A stretch of DNA of 64,000 bases, from positions 62,001 through 126,000 of the forward strand of contig NZ_WGNY01000033.1 of NCBI RefSeq assembly GCF_016124325.1. Direction: 5' to 3'. The DNA comes from Phenylobacterium sp. (lineage in GTDB: Bacteria; Pseudomonadota; Alphaproteobacteria; Caulobacterales; Caulobacteraceae). The translations under genes were made by a program, and so were the position numbers. Below are positions 8,809 through 17,308 of this stretch, one piece after another. The notes beneath the pieces were generated by a model. It had not been told where the DNA came from, made no database searches, and saw nothing but the letters and a program-made list of their open reading frames with translations. The first letter of the stretch is position 1. Each line of letters opens with the position of its first letter.

Positions 8809-8986
8809 TCCCGCGAAGCGGGAGAGGGGGACCAGTCGCCGAAGAGCGACTGGTGGAGAGGGCAAGCCGGAAGCGCGGTTGGTCGGGTTAGCGGCTTCAT
8901 GCTCCGTGAGAGCCGCTCTCCCTTCCCACCGCCGGCTTTTCGCTACGCTCAGCCGGCGGTCCCCCCTTCCCGCGATGCGGGAAGGG
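8809..8986. repeat. array of four short hairpins between VOC and EF-G-like genes
   Basis: Four perfect stems lie in under 180 bp: TCCCGC-GAA-GCGGGA (8809-8823), ACCAGTCGC-N6-GCGACTGGT (8831-8854), CCGCCGGC-N15-GCCGGCGG (8929-8959) and CCCTTCCCGC-GAT-GCGGGAAGGG (8964-8986). The first and last share the CCCGCGA-GCGGG core. This looks like a clustered dispersed repeat and may also end the EF-G-like transcript. No coding is seen. Confidence 0.7.
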
Positions 8987-8989
8987 AAA

Positions 8990-11005
8990 CTACGCCTCCG
9001 GCCGCGCCGCCTGGGCGGCTTCCTCGGCCAGGCGGCCATGGAGCTCGCTCATGTGGTCGAAGTCGGCCTCGAAGGCGCCGAGGCCCTGGGTCAGGCCCCG
9101 GAGCTCGGCGATCAGGTCCTGCCGCTCGCTTTGCGGCAGATAGGCCTCGATCTGCTCCCAACCCTGCCAGTCGGCCCGCGGCGCCAGCCCCAGGATCTGG
9201 CCCCGCCGCGCGGTGAGCGCAGACGTCACGTGCGAGGCGCTGGGCGACGGCGAATAGACCGTGAGCTTCTCGATCGGCTCCAGCAGGGTGGTGCCCAGGG
9301 CCTTCAGCGCCTCCTCGATCGCCAGGCGCCCAGCCGTGCGGAACGCCATTTCCGAAGAGTCGACGGAGTGGGTCATGCCGTCGATCAGCGTCACCTCCAG
9401 ATCGGTCACCGGGAAGCCCAGCGGGCCCTTGGTCAGGCCGTCGCGCACGCCGGCCTCCACCGCGGGGATCCACTGCTTGGGCACCGCGCCGCCGACGACC
9501 TTCGACTGGAACTGGAAGCCCGAGCCACGGGGCAGGGGCCGCACCTCGATGGTCACGTCGGCGAACTGCCCATGGCCGCCCGACTGCTTCTTGTGGCGCG
9601 CGCGCTGGGTGGTCCCGCGCCCGATGGTTTCGCGATAGGGCGTCTTGGGCTGGACCGTGTCGATCTCCACGCCGTAGCGCCGCTTCAGCCGCTCCAGCGC
9701 CAGGCGCACATGGCCTTCGCCCTGGCCCGCCAGCAGCACCTGCCGCTGCTCGGCGTCGTGGGTCAGCGAGAGGCCGGGATCCTCCTCGACCAGCTTGCCC
9801 AGGGCTCCCGAGAGCCGTACGTCGTCGCTGCGGTTGCGCGCCATCAGGGCCACCGCGAACAGCGGTCGCCTGGGCCGCGCGGCCGCCTTCACGATCTGCG
9901 GCTCGCCGGTGGTGGAGAGGATCTGGCCGCCGCCTGCCTGCTCCACCTTGCCGATGGCGCAGATGTCGCCCACCGGGGCCTGGGCGATCTTCTTCAGCGA
10001 CGAGCCCTGCACCTCGGAAAGCCCGCCGGCGCGGCTCTTCTGGCCGTCGGGCAGGATGAAGTCGGCGCCGTCCGGGAGTGGCGCGCCGAATACGCGGGCG
10101 TAGGCCAGCTTGCCCGACTGGCCGGCATAGGCGGCCTTCAGCACATAGGCGCCCTTCGTGATCCCGATCCGCTCGGCCGCCATCGACGAGGGCGGCGTCT
10201 CGTGGCGCAGCGCCTTGAGGAGTCGGCGGACGCCGAAGCCGTTCTGGGCCGATCCGAAGAACACCGGCGTGATCAGCCCGTCGTTCATCTCGCGCACGAG
10301 GTCGGCGAACACCGCGTCGCGGCTGGGCGTCACGTCGGACAGCAACTGTTCCAGCAGTTCGTCGTCGAAGTCGGAGAGCTGCTCCAGCATGTGGAAGCGC
10401 GCGTCCGCCTCTTCCTGTTTCAACTCGCCGGGGATGTCGATCTGCTCGCTGGCCTTGCCCGGCCGGTAGACGAAGCACCGCTCCAGCGCCAGGTCGATAT
10501 AGCCCGAGACCTTGTCGCCCACCCAGGTGGGGATCTGCCGGGCGACCAGCGGCGTGGTCGCCACCGGGGTCAGCGCGTCCAGCAACTCCTGGAGACTGCC
10601 CCGGGCCTGGTCCATCTTGTTGATGAAGAGGGCGTGGGGCACGCCCAGCCGCTCCAGTTCGCGCAGGGTGGGTTGCAGCAACGCCGCCTTGGCGGGGTCG
10701 GGCTCGGCCACCACGATCGCCAGGTCGGCGGCGGGAAGGGCGGGGTCGATCTCGGAACAGAACTCCAGCGAGCCGGGACAGTCGACGACCACGTAGCGGT
10801 CGCCCATGAAGTCGAAGCCGGCCAGGTTCAGCTCCACCGAATGGCCGCGGGCGCGGGCCTCCGGGCTAGAGTCGCCCACCTCGCCGGGGCGCACCGCATG
10901 TCCGGTGGCGGCCTCCAGCAGGGCCTCCATCAGGGCCGTCTTGCCGGCGCTCGTGGGGCCGACGAGCGCAAGCGCCCGAACCGACCCCTTTTCCTGGATT
11001 GCCAT
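8990..11005 (-). CDS. elongation factor G-like translational GTPase
   Basis: A 671-residue EF-G-like protein. The start MAIQEKGSV has GGGAGAA 6 bases upstream. The G domain shows a P-loop GPTSAGKT (residues 16-23), a DxxG element in VVVDCPGS and NKMD for guanine recognition. The later domains are recognisable from LLAGQGEGHVRLALERLKRRYG, PKTPYRETIG and the domain IV/V region with GHGQFADVTIEVRPL and ALGTTLLEPIEKLTVYSP. This divergent type is known from bacteria that also carry canonical fusA. A role in canonical translocation is unlikely and its role is not settled. It stands alone, flanked by repeats. Confidence 0.9.
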   Translation of the reverse strand: MAIQEKGSVRALALVGPTSAGKTALMEALLEAATGHAVRPGEVGDSSPEARARGHSVELNLAGFDFMGDRYVVVDCPGSLEFCSEIDPALPAADLAIVVAEPDPAKAALLQPTLRELERLGVPHALFINKMDQARGSLQELLDALTPVATTPLVARQIPTWVGDKVSGYIDLALERCFVYRPGKASEQIDIPGELKQEEADARFHMLEQLSDFDDELLEQLLSDVTPSRDAVFADLVREMNDGLITPVFFGSAQNGFGVRRLLKALRHETPPSSMAAERIGITKGAYVLKAAYAGQSGKLAYARVFGAPLPDGADFILPDGQKSRAGGLSEVQGSSLKKIAQAPVGDICAIGKVEQAGGGQILSTTGEPQIVKAAARPRRPLFAVALMARNRSDDVRLSGALGKLVEEDPGLSLTHDAEQRQVLLAGQGEGHVRLALERLKRRYGVEIDTVQPKTPYRETIGRGTTQRARHKKQSGGHGQFADVTIEVRPLPRGSGFQFQSKVVGGAVPKQWIPAVEAGVRDGLTKGPLGFPVTDLEVTLIDGMTHSVDSSEMAFRTAGRLAIEEALKALGTTLLEPIEKLTVYSPSPSASHVTSALTARRGQILGLAPRADWQGWEQIEAYLPQSERQDLIAELRGLTQGLGAFEADFDHMSELHGRLAEEAAQAARPEA

Positions 11006-11291
11006 GTTGCGTTCTCCCATCACCGAGAGCGCGCCAGGCGAACGTGGATACCGGTTTCGCCGTCCGAAGCGCTCTCAACCTCCGTCAAGGCGCATATCCG
11101 TCTCGAGCGGGTATGCGTCGGAGCGCCGAGAGCGCCCCGTCAGCGGGAGATCGAAGCGCTCTTGCGCGCGGTTATGGACGGTCGGCGACCGGTACGGGGC
11201 CAGCCGACGCCGCCCTCTGGAGAGACCCTACGCCCCGAAATTTCGGACGCCCAGCCGTCGTGCGGCCGTCATCAAGAGAATGTGAGGCGGC

Positions 11292-12914
11292 TCAGCCCCA
11301 GTCCTTCTTCCGGTCGAGCGCCGCGCGGCGGAGCAGCGGCCCTTCGCCACCGGCCTTGCGACGCTCGGCGAAGGCCGCCGCGCTCTGAGGGGCTTCTCCA
11401 GCCCGCCCGTAGAGCCAGCCCTGGGCATAGTCGACGCCGGCCAGGCGCACGGCCTCCTCGGCCTCGGGCGTCTCCACCATCTCGGCCAGGGTCCGCACCT
11501 TCAACTCCGCGCACATGTTGACCAGGTGCTTCACGAACGTCGCCTCGCGGCCGCCATGCTGCAGGTCGCGGATGTAGCGGCCGTCGATCTTGAGCAGGTC
11601 GAGGCTGAGCTGCTGGAGATAGGCCAGCGAGGCCGCCCCGGCCCCGAAATCGTCGAGACAGACCTCGCAGCCGGCTTGGCGCAGGGCCTGGATATGACGG
11701 TCGGCGAGCGCGAGGTCCTCGACCGCGGCGCTCTCGGTCAGTTCGAACATCAGCCGGCCCTTGGCGTGCGGCTGCTCGCGCAGCAAGGTCGTGACGCGAT
11801 CGATGTAGCGCTCGCTCATCAGGCTGCGGCCCGACACATTCACGGCCAGGACGTGAGCGGGATCGCGGGCGAGCACCGCCAGGGTCTCCTCCAGCACCGC
11901 GATATCGAGGGGCTCGATCAGCTCCATTTCCTCGGCCATGCGGATGGTCGGGAAGGGACTGCCGTCCGAGCCGAAGCGCACCAGCACCTCGTGGTGGTGA
12001 AGGGTCCCGTCGGCCAGCTTCACGACCGGCTGGAAAGCGAGCTGGAAGCGGCGCATGCGGATGGCGGCGCCCAACGCCCCGGCCTTGCCCAGCGCGGCCC
12101 GCATCGCCTGGTCCAGCGCCGCCGAGAGATCGGCAGGCAGCGGTTTGCTGAGACCTTGCTCCAGAACCTGGTTGAGGGCGAAACGCAGCGCCTGGGCCAC
12201 CTGCCGCGGGCGGCTGGCACCGCTCAGCGGCATCGCCGCGGTTTCGGGCGAGACGCCGTCGACGCCGGCCTTGGCCAGGATGCGCGCGATGCGCCCGGCC
12301 ACCGCGTCGATCGGCTCGTCGCGGCTGCGGACCAGGGCGTATCGGTCCAGGCCCACCGACGTCGCCGCTTCACCCCGGTAGGCCTGCGCCCGCAGCGCCC
12401 CCGCCACGAGGGACTCGAAGCCCAGCGGATCGTTGGTCGCGACGGTGAAGGCGGATGCGCCGCCCAGTTCCACGAACGCGAGCTCCAGATCCTGGGTCGC
12501 GCCGGCGACCAGTTCGGCTGCGCGGGCTTCGAACGATTCCGGAGTCTGCAGCCGCGCCGCGCTGTGCGAGCTCGCCCGGGCCAGGGCGCAGGAGATCGCG
12601 CCATCGTTCTGCGGCAGCCGGATCGCCGTGAAGCTGGCGAACCGTTCGGCCCCGCCCTTGCCGCCCGCGACGGCGACCGAAACCGGCCCCCCACGCGCGC
12701 CGTCGTCCAGCCCCTGGAACAGCGCTTCGATCATCGGCTGGTCGTCGGGCGCGATGAGGTCGCGCCAGTGCTTCTTGGCCAGCGCATGGTCGGCCACGCC
12801 CAGCACAGCCTCGCCGGCGCCGAGCGCAAAGGCTACGCGGCCGTGACCGTCGATCTCGATCAGCAGATCGGCCGCGGCGAAGCCAAAGCCCAGGAATCTA
12901 TGAGGTTTAAACAA
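11292..12914 (-). CDS. PAS / degenerate GGDEF / EAL cyclic-di-GMP phosphodiesterase
   Basis: A 540-residue signalling protein. The N-terminal 110 residues look PAS-like (LLIEIDGHGRVAFALGAG). The middle resembles a degenerate GGDEF domain with no GGDEF motif. An EAL domain occupies roughly residues 290-525. Its catalytic elements are present: EVLVRF in place of EALxRW, AVNVSGRS, FELTESA, LDDFGAG, LLKIDGRY and LAEMVE. Hydrolysis of c-di-GMP is therefore expected. The layout recalls the PAS-GGDEF-EAL phosphodiesterase PdeA of Caulobacter, but I cannot establish orthology. It is divergent from the Nudix gene across about 90 bp. Confidence 0.86.
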   Translation of the reverse strand: MFKPHRFLGFGFAAADLLIEIDGHGRVAFALGAGEAVLGVADHALAKKHWRDLIAPDDQPMIEALFQGLDDGARGGPVSVAVAGGKGGAERFASFTAIRLPQNDGAISCALARASSHSAARLQTPESFEARAAELVAGATQDLELAFVELGGASAFTVATNDPLGFESLVAGALRAQAYRGEAATSVGLDRYALVRSRDEPIDAVAGRIARILAKAGVDGVSPETAAMPLSGASRPRQVAQALRFALNQVLEQGLSKPLPADLSAALDQAMRAALGKAGALGAAIRMRRFQLAFQPVVKLADGTLHHHEVLVRFGSDGSPFPTIRMAEEMELIEPLDIAVLEETLAVLARDPAHVLAVNVSGRSLMSERYIDRVTTLLREQPHAKGRLMFELTESAAVEDLALADRHIQALRQAGCEVCLDDFGAGAASLAYLQQLSLDLLKIDGRYIRDLQHGGREATFVKHLVNMCAELKVRTLAEMVETPEAEEAVRLAGVDYAQGWLYGRAGEAPQSAAAFAERRKAGGEGPLLRRAALDRKKDWG

Positions 12915-13002
12915 GTTGGCATCACCCTAGGACGCTCCACTTGCCATGGGGGGCCTTAAGATCGGGTGTTCGACGCGTCGGCGCTGCGGCTAGGATGAGG
13001 CC

Positions 13003-13521
13003 ATGACTTCGTCGGCCGGCGCCTCCGATCCGGTTTCCCCGGGCCTCCCCGAGCGGCCGACGGCGCGCGTGCTGCTGTTCGACCGCGCCGACCGCATTCT
13101 CCTGATGAAGGGCCGCCTGCCGGCCTCGCCCAAGGGCCCGGGCGCCTGGTTTCCCGTGGGCGGCGGGGTGGAGCCGGGCGAGACCCATCGGCAAGCCGCC
13201 GCCCGTGAGATCCGGGAGGAAACCGGGGTTGTCGATTTCGAGCTGGGCCCGGTGGTCTGGGTGCGCGAAGGGGTGATGCGGTTGCCGCGGCCGACCCTCT
13301 TCAGAGAGGTCTACATCGTCGCGCGCTGCCAAGGCGGCGAGCCCGACCGGAGCGGCTGGGACGCGCTCGAGCGGGAATTGATCGACGACATCCGCTGGTG
13401 GACCCAGGCCGACCTGGAAGCCACGACCGACCGCGTCTTTCCGCCAGGGCTGGCGGAGCGGTTGCCGCCGTTGATCTCCGGGCGCTACCCCGACGCGCCG
13501 CTACCCATTCCCTGGGACTGA
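13003..13521 (+). CDS. Nudix hydrolase
   Basis: A 172-residue Nudix protein. It matches the Nudix box exactly over residues 54-76: G, five residues, E60, seven residues, then R68-E69-I-R-E72-E73-T-G-V. It therefore hydrolyses a nucleoside diphosphate linked to another moiety with Mg2+. The flanking beta strands (TARVLLFDRADRILLMKG) are normal. A C-terminal extension with RWWTQADLEAT is common in single-domain MutT-like hydrolases. It has no signal peptide. It precedes the PLC-like gene by 57 bp on the same strand. The substrate cannot be inferred. Confidence 0.9.
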   Translation: MTSSAGASDPVSPGLPERPTARVLLFDRADRILLMKGRLPASPKGPGAWFPVGGGVEPGETHRQAAAREIREETGVVDFELGPVVWVREGVMRLPRPTLFREVYIVARCQGGEPDRSGWDALERELIDDIRWWTQADLEATTDRVFPPGLAERLPPLISGRYPDAPLPIPWD

Positions 13522-13578
13522 GCGTCATAAGCCTGACGCGCTTGCCCGCAAGGATCGCCCGCAAAGAGGAGCGCCCCG

Positions 13579-14670
13579 ATGATCGCCGCCGTTCTCGCCG
13601 CCGCCGTCGCCGCGACCTGCCCGCTCGAACATCCGTCCGGCGCGCCCGGATGCACGCGGGCCGAGGTCGACGCCCTGCCGATGAACGCCATTCAGGCGAT
13701 CGGCACCCACAACAGCTACAAGATGGCCATCGCGCCCAACGAGTGGGCGATGATCCATGCGGTCGACGCCAAGGCGGCCGACAGCCTCGACTATTCCAAG
13801 CCGCCGCTGGCGACCCAGCTCGACCAGGGCGCCCGCCAGCTCGAGATCGACATCGTCTACGACCCCGACGTCGGGCTCTACGCCAACCCATTGGGCTATC
13901 GGCAGGGCAAGGGGCAGGTTCCCTACGACTTCACGCCGCTGAAGACGCCGGGCCTGAAGGTGCTGCACGAGCCCTCGGTCGACTATCGCTCGGTGTGTCC
14001 GCTGTTCGTCCAGTGCCTGAAGGACGTGCGGACCTGGTCGCTGGCGCACCCCGACCACGTACCGATCCTGATCATCCTGAACCTGAAGGAAGGCGGGCTC
14101 TCGATCCCCGGCGCCACCAAAGCCCCGCTGTTCGACGCCAAGGCGATGGATTCCATCGATGCGGAAATCCGCTCGGTGTTTCCCGCGGACGCGCTGATCA
14201 CGCCCGATCAGGTGCAAGGCGCCTATCCGACGCTGCGGGAGGCGGTCGCCGCCGGAGCCTGGCCGCGGTTGGGCGCGGCGCGGGGCAAGGTGATGATCGC
14301 GCTCGACTGTCCGCCGGACCAGGTCGCGCGCTACCGCGAGGATCGCAAGGTGCTGGAAGGCCGCGCGGCGTTCGTGAACATCGACGAGAGTTCGCCGGCC
14401 GCGGGGTACATCACGCTGAACGAACCCAAGGAGCAGTCGGCGCGCATCGCCGCGGCGGTGAAGGCTGGGATCATCGTTCGCACGCGGGCCGACGCCGACA
14501 CGTGGGAAGCCCGCGCCGACGATACGACGCGTCAGGCCGCGGCCTTCGCCTCGGGCGCGCAATATGTCTCGACCGACTATCTGAGGCCGGACGAGCGCTT
14601 CGGGCCATACGTGGCGAAGCTGCCGGGCGGCGGGGCCGCGCGGCTCGATCCGGTTCAGCCGGACCGGTAA
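13579..14670 (+). CDS. secreted Ca2+-dependent phosphoinositide phospholipase C-like protein
   Basis: A 363-residue TIM-barrel phosphodiesterase of the PI-PLC-C1 type. A short signal (MIAAVLAAAVAAT) precedes the mature domain. Catalytic-site elements are IGTHNSYK near residue 44 (the first active-site His), then RQLEIDIVYDP with acidic metal ligands and a second His in KVLHEPSVDYRS. Later strands read ILIILNLKE and KVMIALDCP. The family cleaves phosphoinositide-like or glycerophosphodiester headgroups, so export to the periplasm or medium is reasonable. It ends at a strong bidirectional hairpin shared with the convergent cold shock gene. Confidence 0.82.
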   Translation: MIAAVLAAAVAATCPLEHPSGAPGCTRAEVDALPMNAIQAIGTHNSYKMAIAPNEWAMIHAVDAKAADSLDYSKPPLATQLDQGARQLEIDIVYDPDVGLYANPLGYRQGKGQVPYDFTPLKTPGLKVLHEPSVDYRSVCPLFVQCLKDVRTWSLAHPDHVPILIILNLKEGGLSIPGATKAPLFDAKAMDSIDAEIRSVFPADALITPDQVQGAYPTLREAVAAGAWPRLGAARGKVMIALDCPPDQVARYREDRKVLEGRAAFVNIDESSPAAGYITLNEPKEQSARIAAAVKAGIIVRTRADADTWEARADDTTRQAAAFASGAQYVSTDYLRPDERFGPYVAKLPGGGAARLDPVQPDR

Positions 14671-14673
14671 TAA

Positions 14674-14695
14674 CGGGCCCGCCGGAGCGGGCCCG
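14674..14695. terminator. bidirectional hairpin between convergent genes
   Basis: CGGGCCCGC-CGGA-GCGGGCCCG forms a perfect 9-bp stem with a tetraloop. It sits 3 bp after one stop codon and 9 bp before the convergent cold shock stop. No long U tract follows on either strand. Confidence 0.7.
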
Positions 14696-14704
14696 CAGGG
14701 ATCG

Positions 14705-15298
14705 TCAGCCGATGACCTTCAGGTTGGTCGCGGAGGTCTTGCCGCTGCGACGGTCCTGTTCGAGGTCGAAATTGACCGTCTGGCCTTCGTTCAGGTTGGT
14801 GAGACCCGCCCGTTCGACGGCCGAGATGTGGACGAAGATGTCCTGGCCGCCGCCTTCGGGCTTGATGAAGCCGAACCCCTTGGTCGGGTTGAACCACTTC
14901 ACCGTGCCCGAGCCCGAGCCCATCACCGCGCCGCGAGGCCGGTCGGCTCCGCCGCCGCCACCGCCGCCGAAGCCTCGGCCGCCGCCGCCGCCGTAGCCGC
15001 CGCCGCCGTAGCCGCCGCCACCACGGTCGAAACCGCCGCCGCCGCCGCGGTCGAAGCCGCCGGAGCGGCGCGGCGCGGGCTCGCCGTGCTCGGTGACGAT
15101 GATGCTCGTCGCCGCCAGCTTGCCCGAGCGCCGATCCTGCTCGAGCTCGAATTCCACCTTGTCGCCTTCGTTGAGGCTATCCAGCCCCGCCTGGTTCAGG
15201 GCCGAGATGTGGACGAAGATGTCGGCTCCGCCCTCATCGGGCTGGATGAAACCGAAGCCTTTCGCCGTATTGAACCACTTGACCGTACCGCTCGCCAT
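14705..15298 (-). CDS. cold shock protein with two CSD domains and a glycine-rich linker
   Basis: A 197-residue protein with cold shock domains at about 1-68 and 130-197. Each has an RNP1-like KGFGFI and an RNP2-like DIFVHIS motif. The roughly 60-residue linker contains GGFDRGGGG-type repeats, giving an RGG-like basic and glycine-rich segment. Two-CSD proteins are known from Caulobacter (CspC and CspD), which helps place this organism. The start is set at MASGTVKWF; the upstream frame extension has no cold shock character. About 180 bp separate it from the divergent LOG gene, room for a regulatory leader. It binds single-stranded nucleic acid as an RNA chaperone or antiterminator. Confidence 0.92.
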   Translation of the reverse strand: MASGTVKWFNTAKGFGFIQPDEGGADIFVHISALNQAGLDSLNEGDKVEFELEQDRRSGKLAATSIIVTEHGEPAPRRSGGFDRGGGGGFDRGGGGYGGGGYGGGGGRGFGGGGGGGADRPRGAVMGSGSGTVKWFNPTKGFGFIKPEGGGQDIFVHISAVERAGLTNLNEGQTVNFDLEQDRRSGKTSATNLKVIG

Positions 15299-15480
15299 TC
15301 GTCGTAACCTACCGAGATAGAAGTCCCCGCCGCGCACACGTCGGCGCCCGGCCAATCGAGGTGACGAGCCGTCCTCCATTTGTAGCTGCGGATCGCGGGC
15401 AAGGCCAGCGCCCGTGACACACGGGTTTATTCGGACTAAGGGAGCGGCCCTTTCGCCACGCCCCACTGCGAGGCCATGAC

Positions 15481-16068
15481 GTGAAAAGCATCTGCGTCTA
15501 CTGCGGATCGTCGCCTGGAACCGACCCCAGATTCATGGAGGAAGCCGTCCGCTGCGGCACGGCGATCGCCAAGGCGGGGATGACCCTGGTCTACGGCGGC
15601 GGACGCGTGGGCCTGATGGGCGCGGTGGCCGATGCGGCGCTGGCCGCCGGCGGCAAGGTCACCGGCGTGATGCCCGCCGATCTGGTCAACCAGGAGATCG
15701 GCCACACGGGGCTCACCGAACTGCGCGTCGTCAATTCGATGCATGAGCGCAAATGGGCCATGGCCGAGTTGGGCGACGCCTTCCTCTGCCTGCCGGGCGG
15801 CCCCGGCACCTTCGAGGAGATCTTCGAGCAGTGGACCTGGGCGCTCCTGGGCTTCCACTCGAAGGCCTGCGGCTTCGTCAATGTGAGCGGCTACTACGAC
15901 CTGATGCGCCAGACGGTGCAGCAGATGGCCGACAACGGCTTCATCGCCCAGCAGTACGTCGACATGCTGATCTACGCCGACAGCACCGAGGCGGCGCTGG
16001 AGCGGTTCAAGTCCTACGTCCCGCCGCCGCCCAAGTGGGGCGTGGCCAAGGTCGAGCAGCGCTACTGA
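15481..16068 (+). CDS. LOG family protein (nucleoside 5'-monophosphate phosphoribohydrolase)
   Basis: A 195-residue LOG-family enzyme. Its signature PGGPGTFEE lies at residues 105-113, with the ribose/phosphate-contacting YGGGRVGLMGAVAD near residues 38-51. Family members remove the ribose 5-phosphate from cytokinin nucleotides or AMP-like substrates, and bacterial copies are often annotated as TIGR00730 Rossmann-fold proteins. The start is GTG because the nearby ATG at 15476 is out of frame. It is divergent from the double cold shock gene and is followed by a paired-hairpin repeat. Confidence 0.9.
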   Translation: MKSICVYCGSSPGTDPRFMEEAVRCGTAIAKAGMTLVYGGGRVGLMGAVADAALAAGGKVTGVMPADLVNQEIGHTGLTELRVVNSMHERKWAMAELGDAFLCLPGGPGTFEEIFEQWTWALLGFHSKACGFVNVSGYYDLMRQTVQQMADNGFIAQQYVDMLIYADSTEAALERFKSYVPPPPKWGVAKVEQRY

Positions 16069-16074
16069 CCCTTT

Positions 16075-16183
16075 CCCTCCCCAACGTGGGGAGGGCGACT
16101 CGCGACGCGAGCGGGGTGGGGGAGGCAGCAACCCCCACCTGTCCGTCGCTTCGCGCCGGCCACCCTCCCCAAGAAGGGGAGGG
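16075..16183. repeat. paired identical hairpins, dispersed-repeat type
   Basis: CCCTCCCC-AACGT-GGGGAGGG (16075-16095) and CCCTCCCC-AAGAA-GGGGAGGG (16163-16183) have the same 8-bp stem and 5-nt loops, and bound about 67 bp. Being palindromic, the ends form an inverted-repeat-bounded unit, as in small palindromic intergenic elements. It lies between the convergent LOG and amidohydrolase genes and could end both transcripts. Confidence 0.75.
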
Positions 16184-16190
16184 AAGGACC

Positions 16191-17222
16191 TCACACCTCC
16201 AGCCGGTAGACCCGCTTGGCGGTCCCGGAGAACAGCGCCGTTTTCTCTGCGGCCGAGGCGCCCTTGGCGATGTGCTTGAAGGCGTTCCACAGCGTGGCGT
16301 AGTCGCAGCTGCCCATGTCGACCGGGAAGTTCGACTCGAACATGCAGCGCTCGGCCCCGAACGCCTCGATGCAGGTCTCGATGTAGGGGCTCCACTCCTG
16401 CGCGAGCTGGGTCGACGGCGCCCGCGGCTGCGCCAGGAACGACGGGAAGTTGCAGAAGGCCATGGCCAGGCCGCCCAGCTTCACCACCACGTTCGGCGAC
16501 TTGGCCAGCTCCAGGATGTTGGCCTTCCAGATCGGGAACCGCTCCTGAAGCTTGCCCTGATAGCTGGCGCGGCCCAGCGGCGTGCCCACATGGTCCAGCA
16601 CGATCGTGGTGTCGGGGAAGGCGCGGGCCAGATCGATCACGTCGGGAAGCTGTGGCTCCAGCAGCCAGGCGTCGAAGCTGAGGCCCAGCGGCGCCAGGTG
16701 CTTGAACCCCGCCCGGAAGTCATCGCGCAGGTAGAGGCCGGCCTCGACCCGGTTCAGCGGACCCAGCACCTCCTTGTCGGCCTCGAACGAGGCGCTGTTG
16801 CGGATGCCGCGGAACCGCCCGCCGCCGGCCTTGATGTGCGCCTCCAGCACCGGCTTGACGGCGTCGCCCAGCAGCAGGTCGGCGCGGCTCACGATCCCGG
16901 CGCAGGCGCGGAAGTCGCCGTACATGCCGCTCGCGCTCATGGCGGCCACGCCGTTGACGAACTCGGTCTCGCCGACCACCCGCATGTCGACCGGCCCGTC
17001 GGCCTTGTAGAACGCGCCGCACTCCACGAACACGGTGGCGACCACGTTGTGGCCGGAGCCGGTGTCGGCCATCAGCTCGTCGAGCAGGTAGCGCTTGGCC
17101 GGCTCGATGGCGGTCATGAACGGGTGCTCGTCGACCTCGGGCGTCGCGTAGCTGCGCCGGTCCCACAAGTGATGGTGGGGGTCCACGATGGGCAGGTCAG
17201 GCTCGAGGATGGCTTCCGGCAC
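16191..17222 (-). CDS. amidohydrolase family TIM-barrel hydrolase (COG3618-like)
   Basis: A 343-residue amidohydrolase_2 protein. The first metal motif is IVDPHHHLWDRRSY near residue 11. Later elements include ATVFVECGAFY, TTIVLDHVGTPLG, VVVKLGGLAM and MFESNFPVDMGSC, whose histidines and aspartates would hold the divalent metal. Relatives include lactonases and decarboxylases acting on 2-pyrone or uronate/sugar lactones. There is no signal peptide. It lies between a repeat and the TonB receptor operon, on the same strand but beyond that operon's end. The exact substrate is not evident. Confidence 0.86.
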   Translation of the reverse strand: MPEAILEPDLPIVDPHHHLWDRRSYATPEVDEHPFMTAIEPAKRYLLDELMADTGSGHNVVATVFVECGAFYKADGPVDMRVVGETEFVNGVAAMSASGMYGDFRACAGIVSRADLLLGDAVKPVLEAHIKAGGGRFRGIRNSASFEADKEVLGPLNRVEAGLYLRDDFRAGFKHLAPLGLSFDAWLLEPQLPDVIDLARAFPDTTIVLDHVGTPLGRASYQGKLQERFPIWKANILELAKSPNVVVKLGGLAMAFCNFPSFLAQPRAPSTQLAQEWSPYIETCIEAFGAERCMFESNFPVDMGSCDYATLWNAFKHIAKGASAAEKTALFSGTAKRVYRLEV

Positions 17223-17308
17223 GGCGTCGCTCCCGTTTTCTGGTTGGGCGCCACGCTAGCCGCCGCGGTCGGCCGGTCAATCGGTGACGCCGCGTCGGCC
17301 CCGCCGGA

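Noticed and set aside
11036..11075. Possible dispersed repeat resembling the GTGGATACCGGTTT type known from alphaproteobacteria
   Set aside because: No second copy was found in this window and the arms are not clearly palindromic, so it could not be supported.
8879..11521. Plus-strand open frame of 880 codons opposite the EF-G-like gene
   Set aside because: Antisense to a protein with intact GTPase motifs; no ribosome site or domain is evident.
15299..15480. Cold shock thermosensor leader
   Set aside because: The region is long enough for a 5' leader but I could not define a conserved cold-box or alternative stems by eye.
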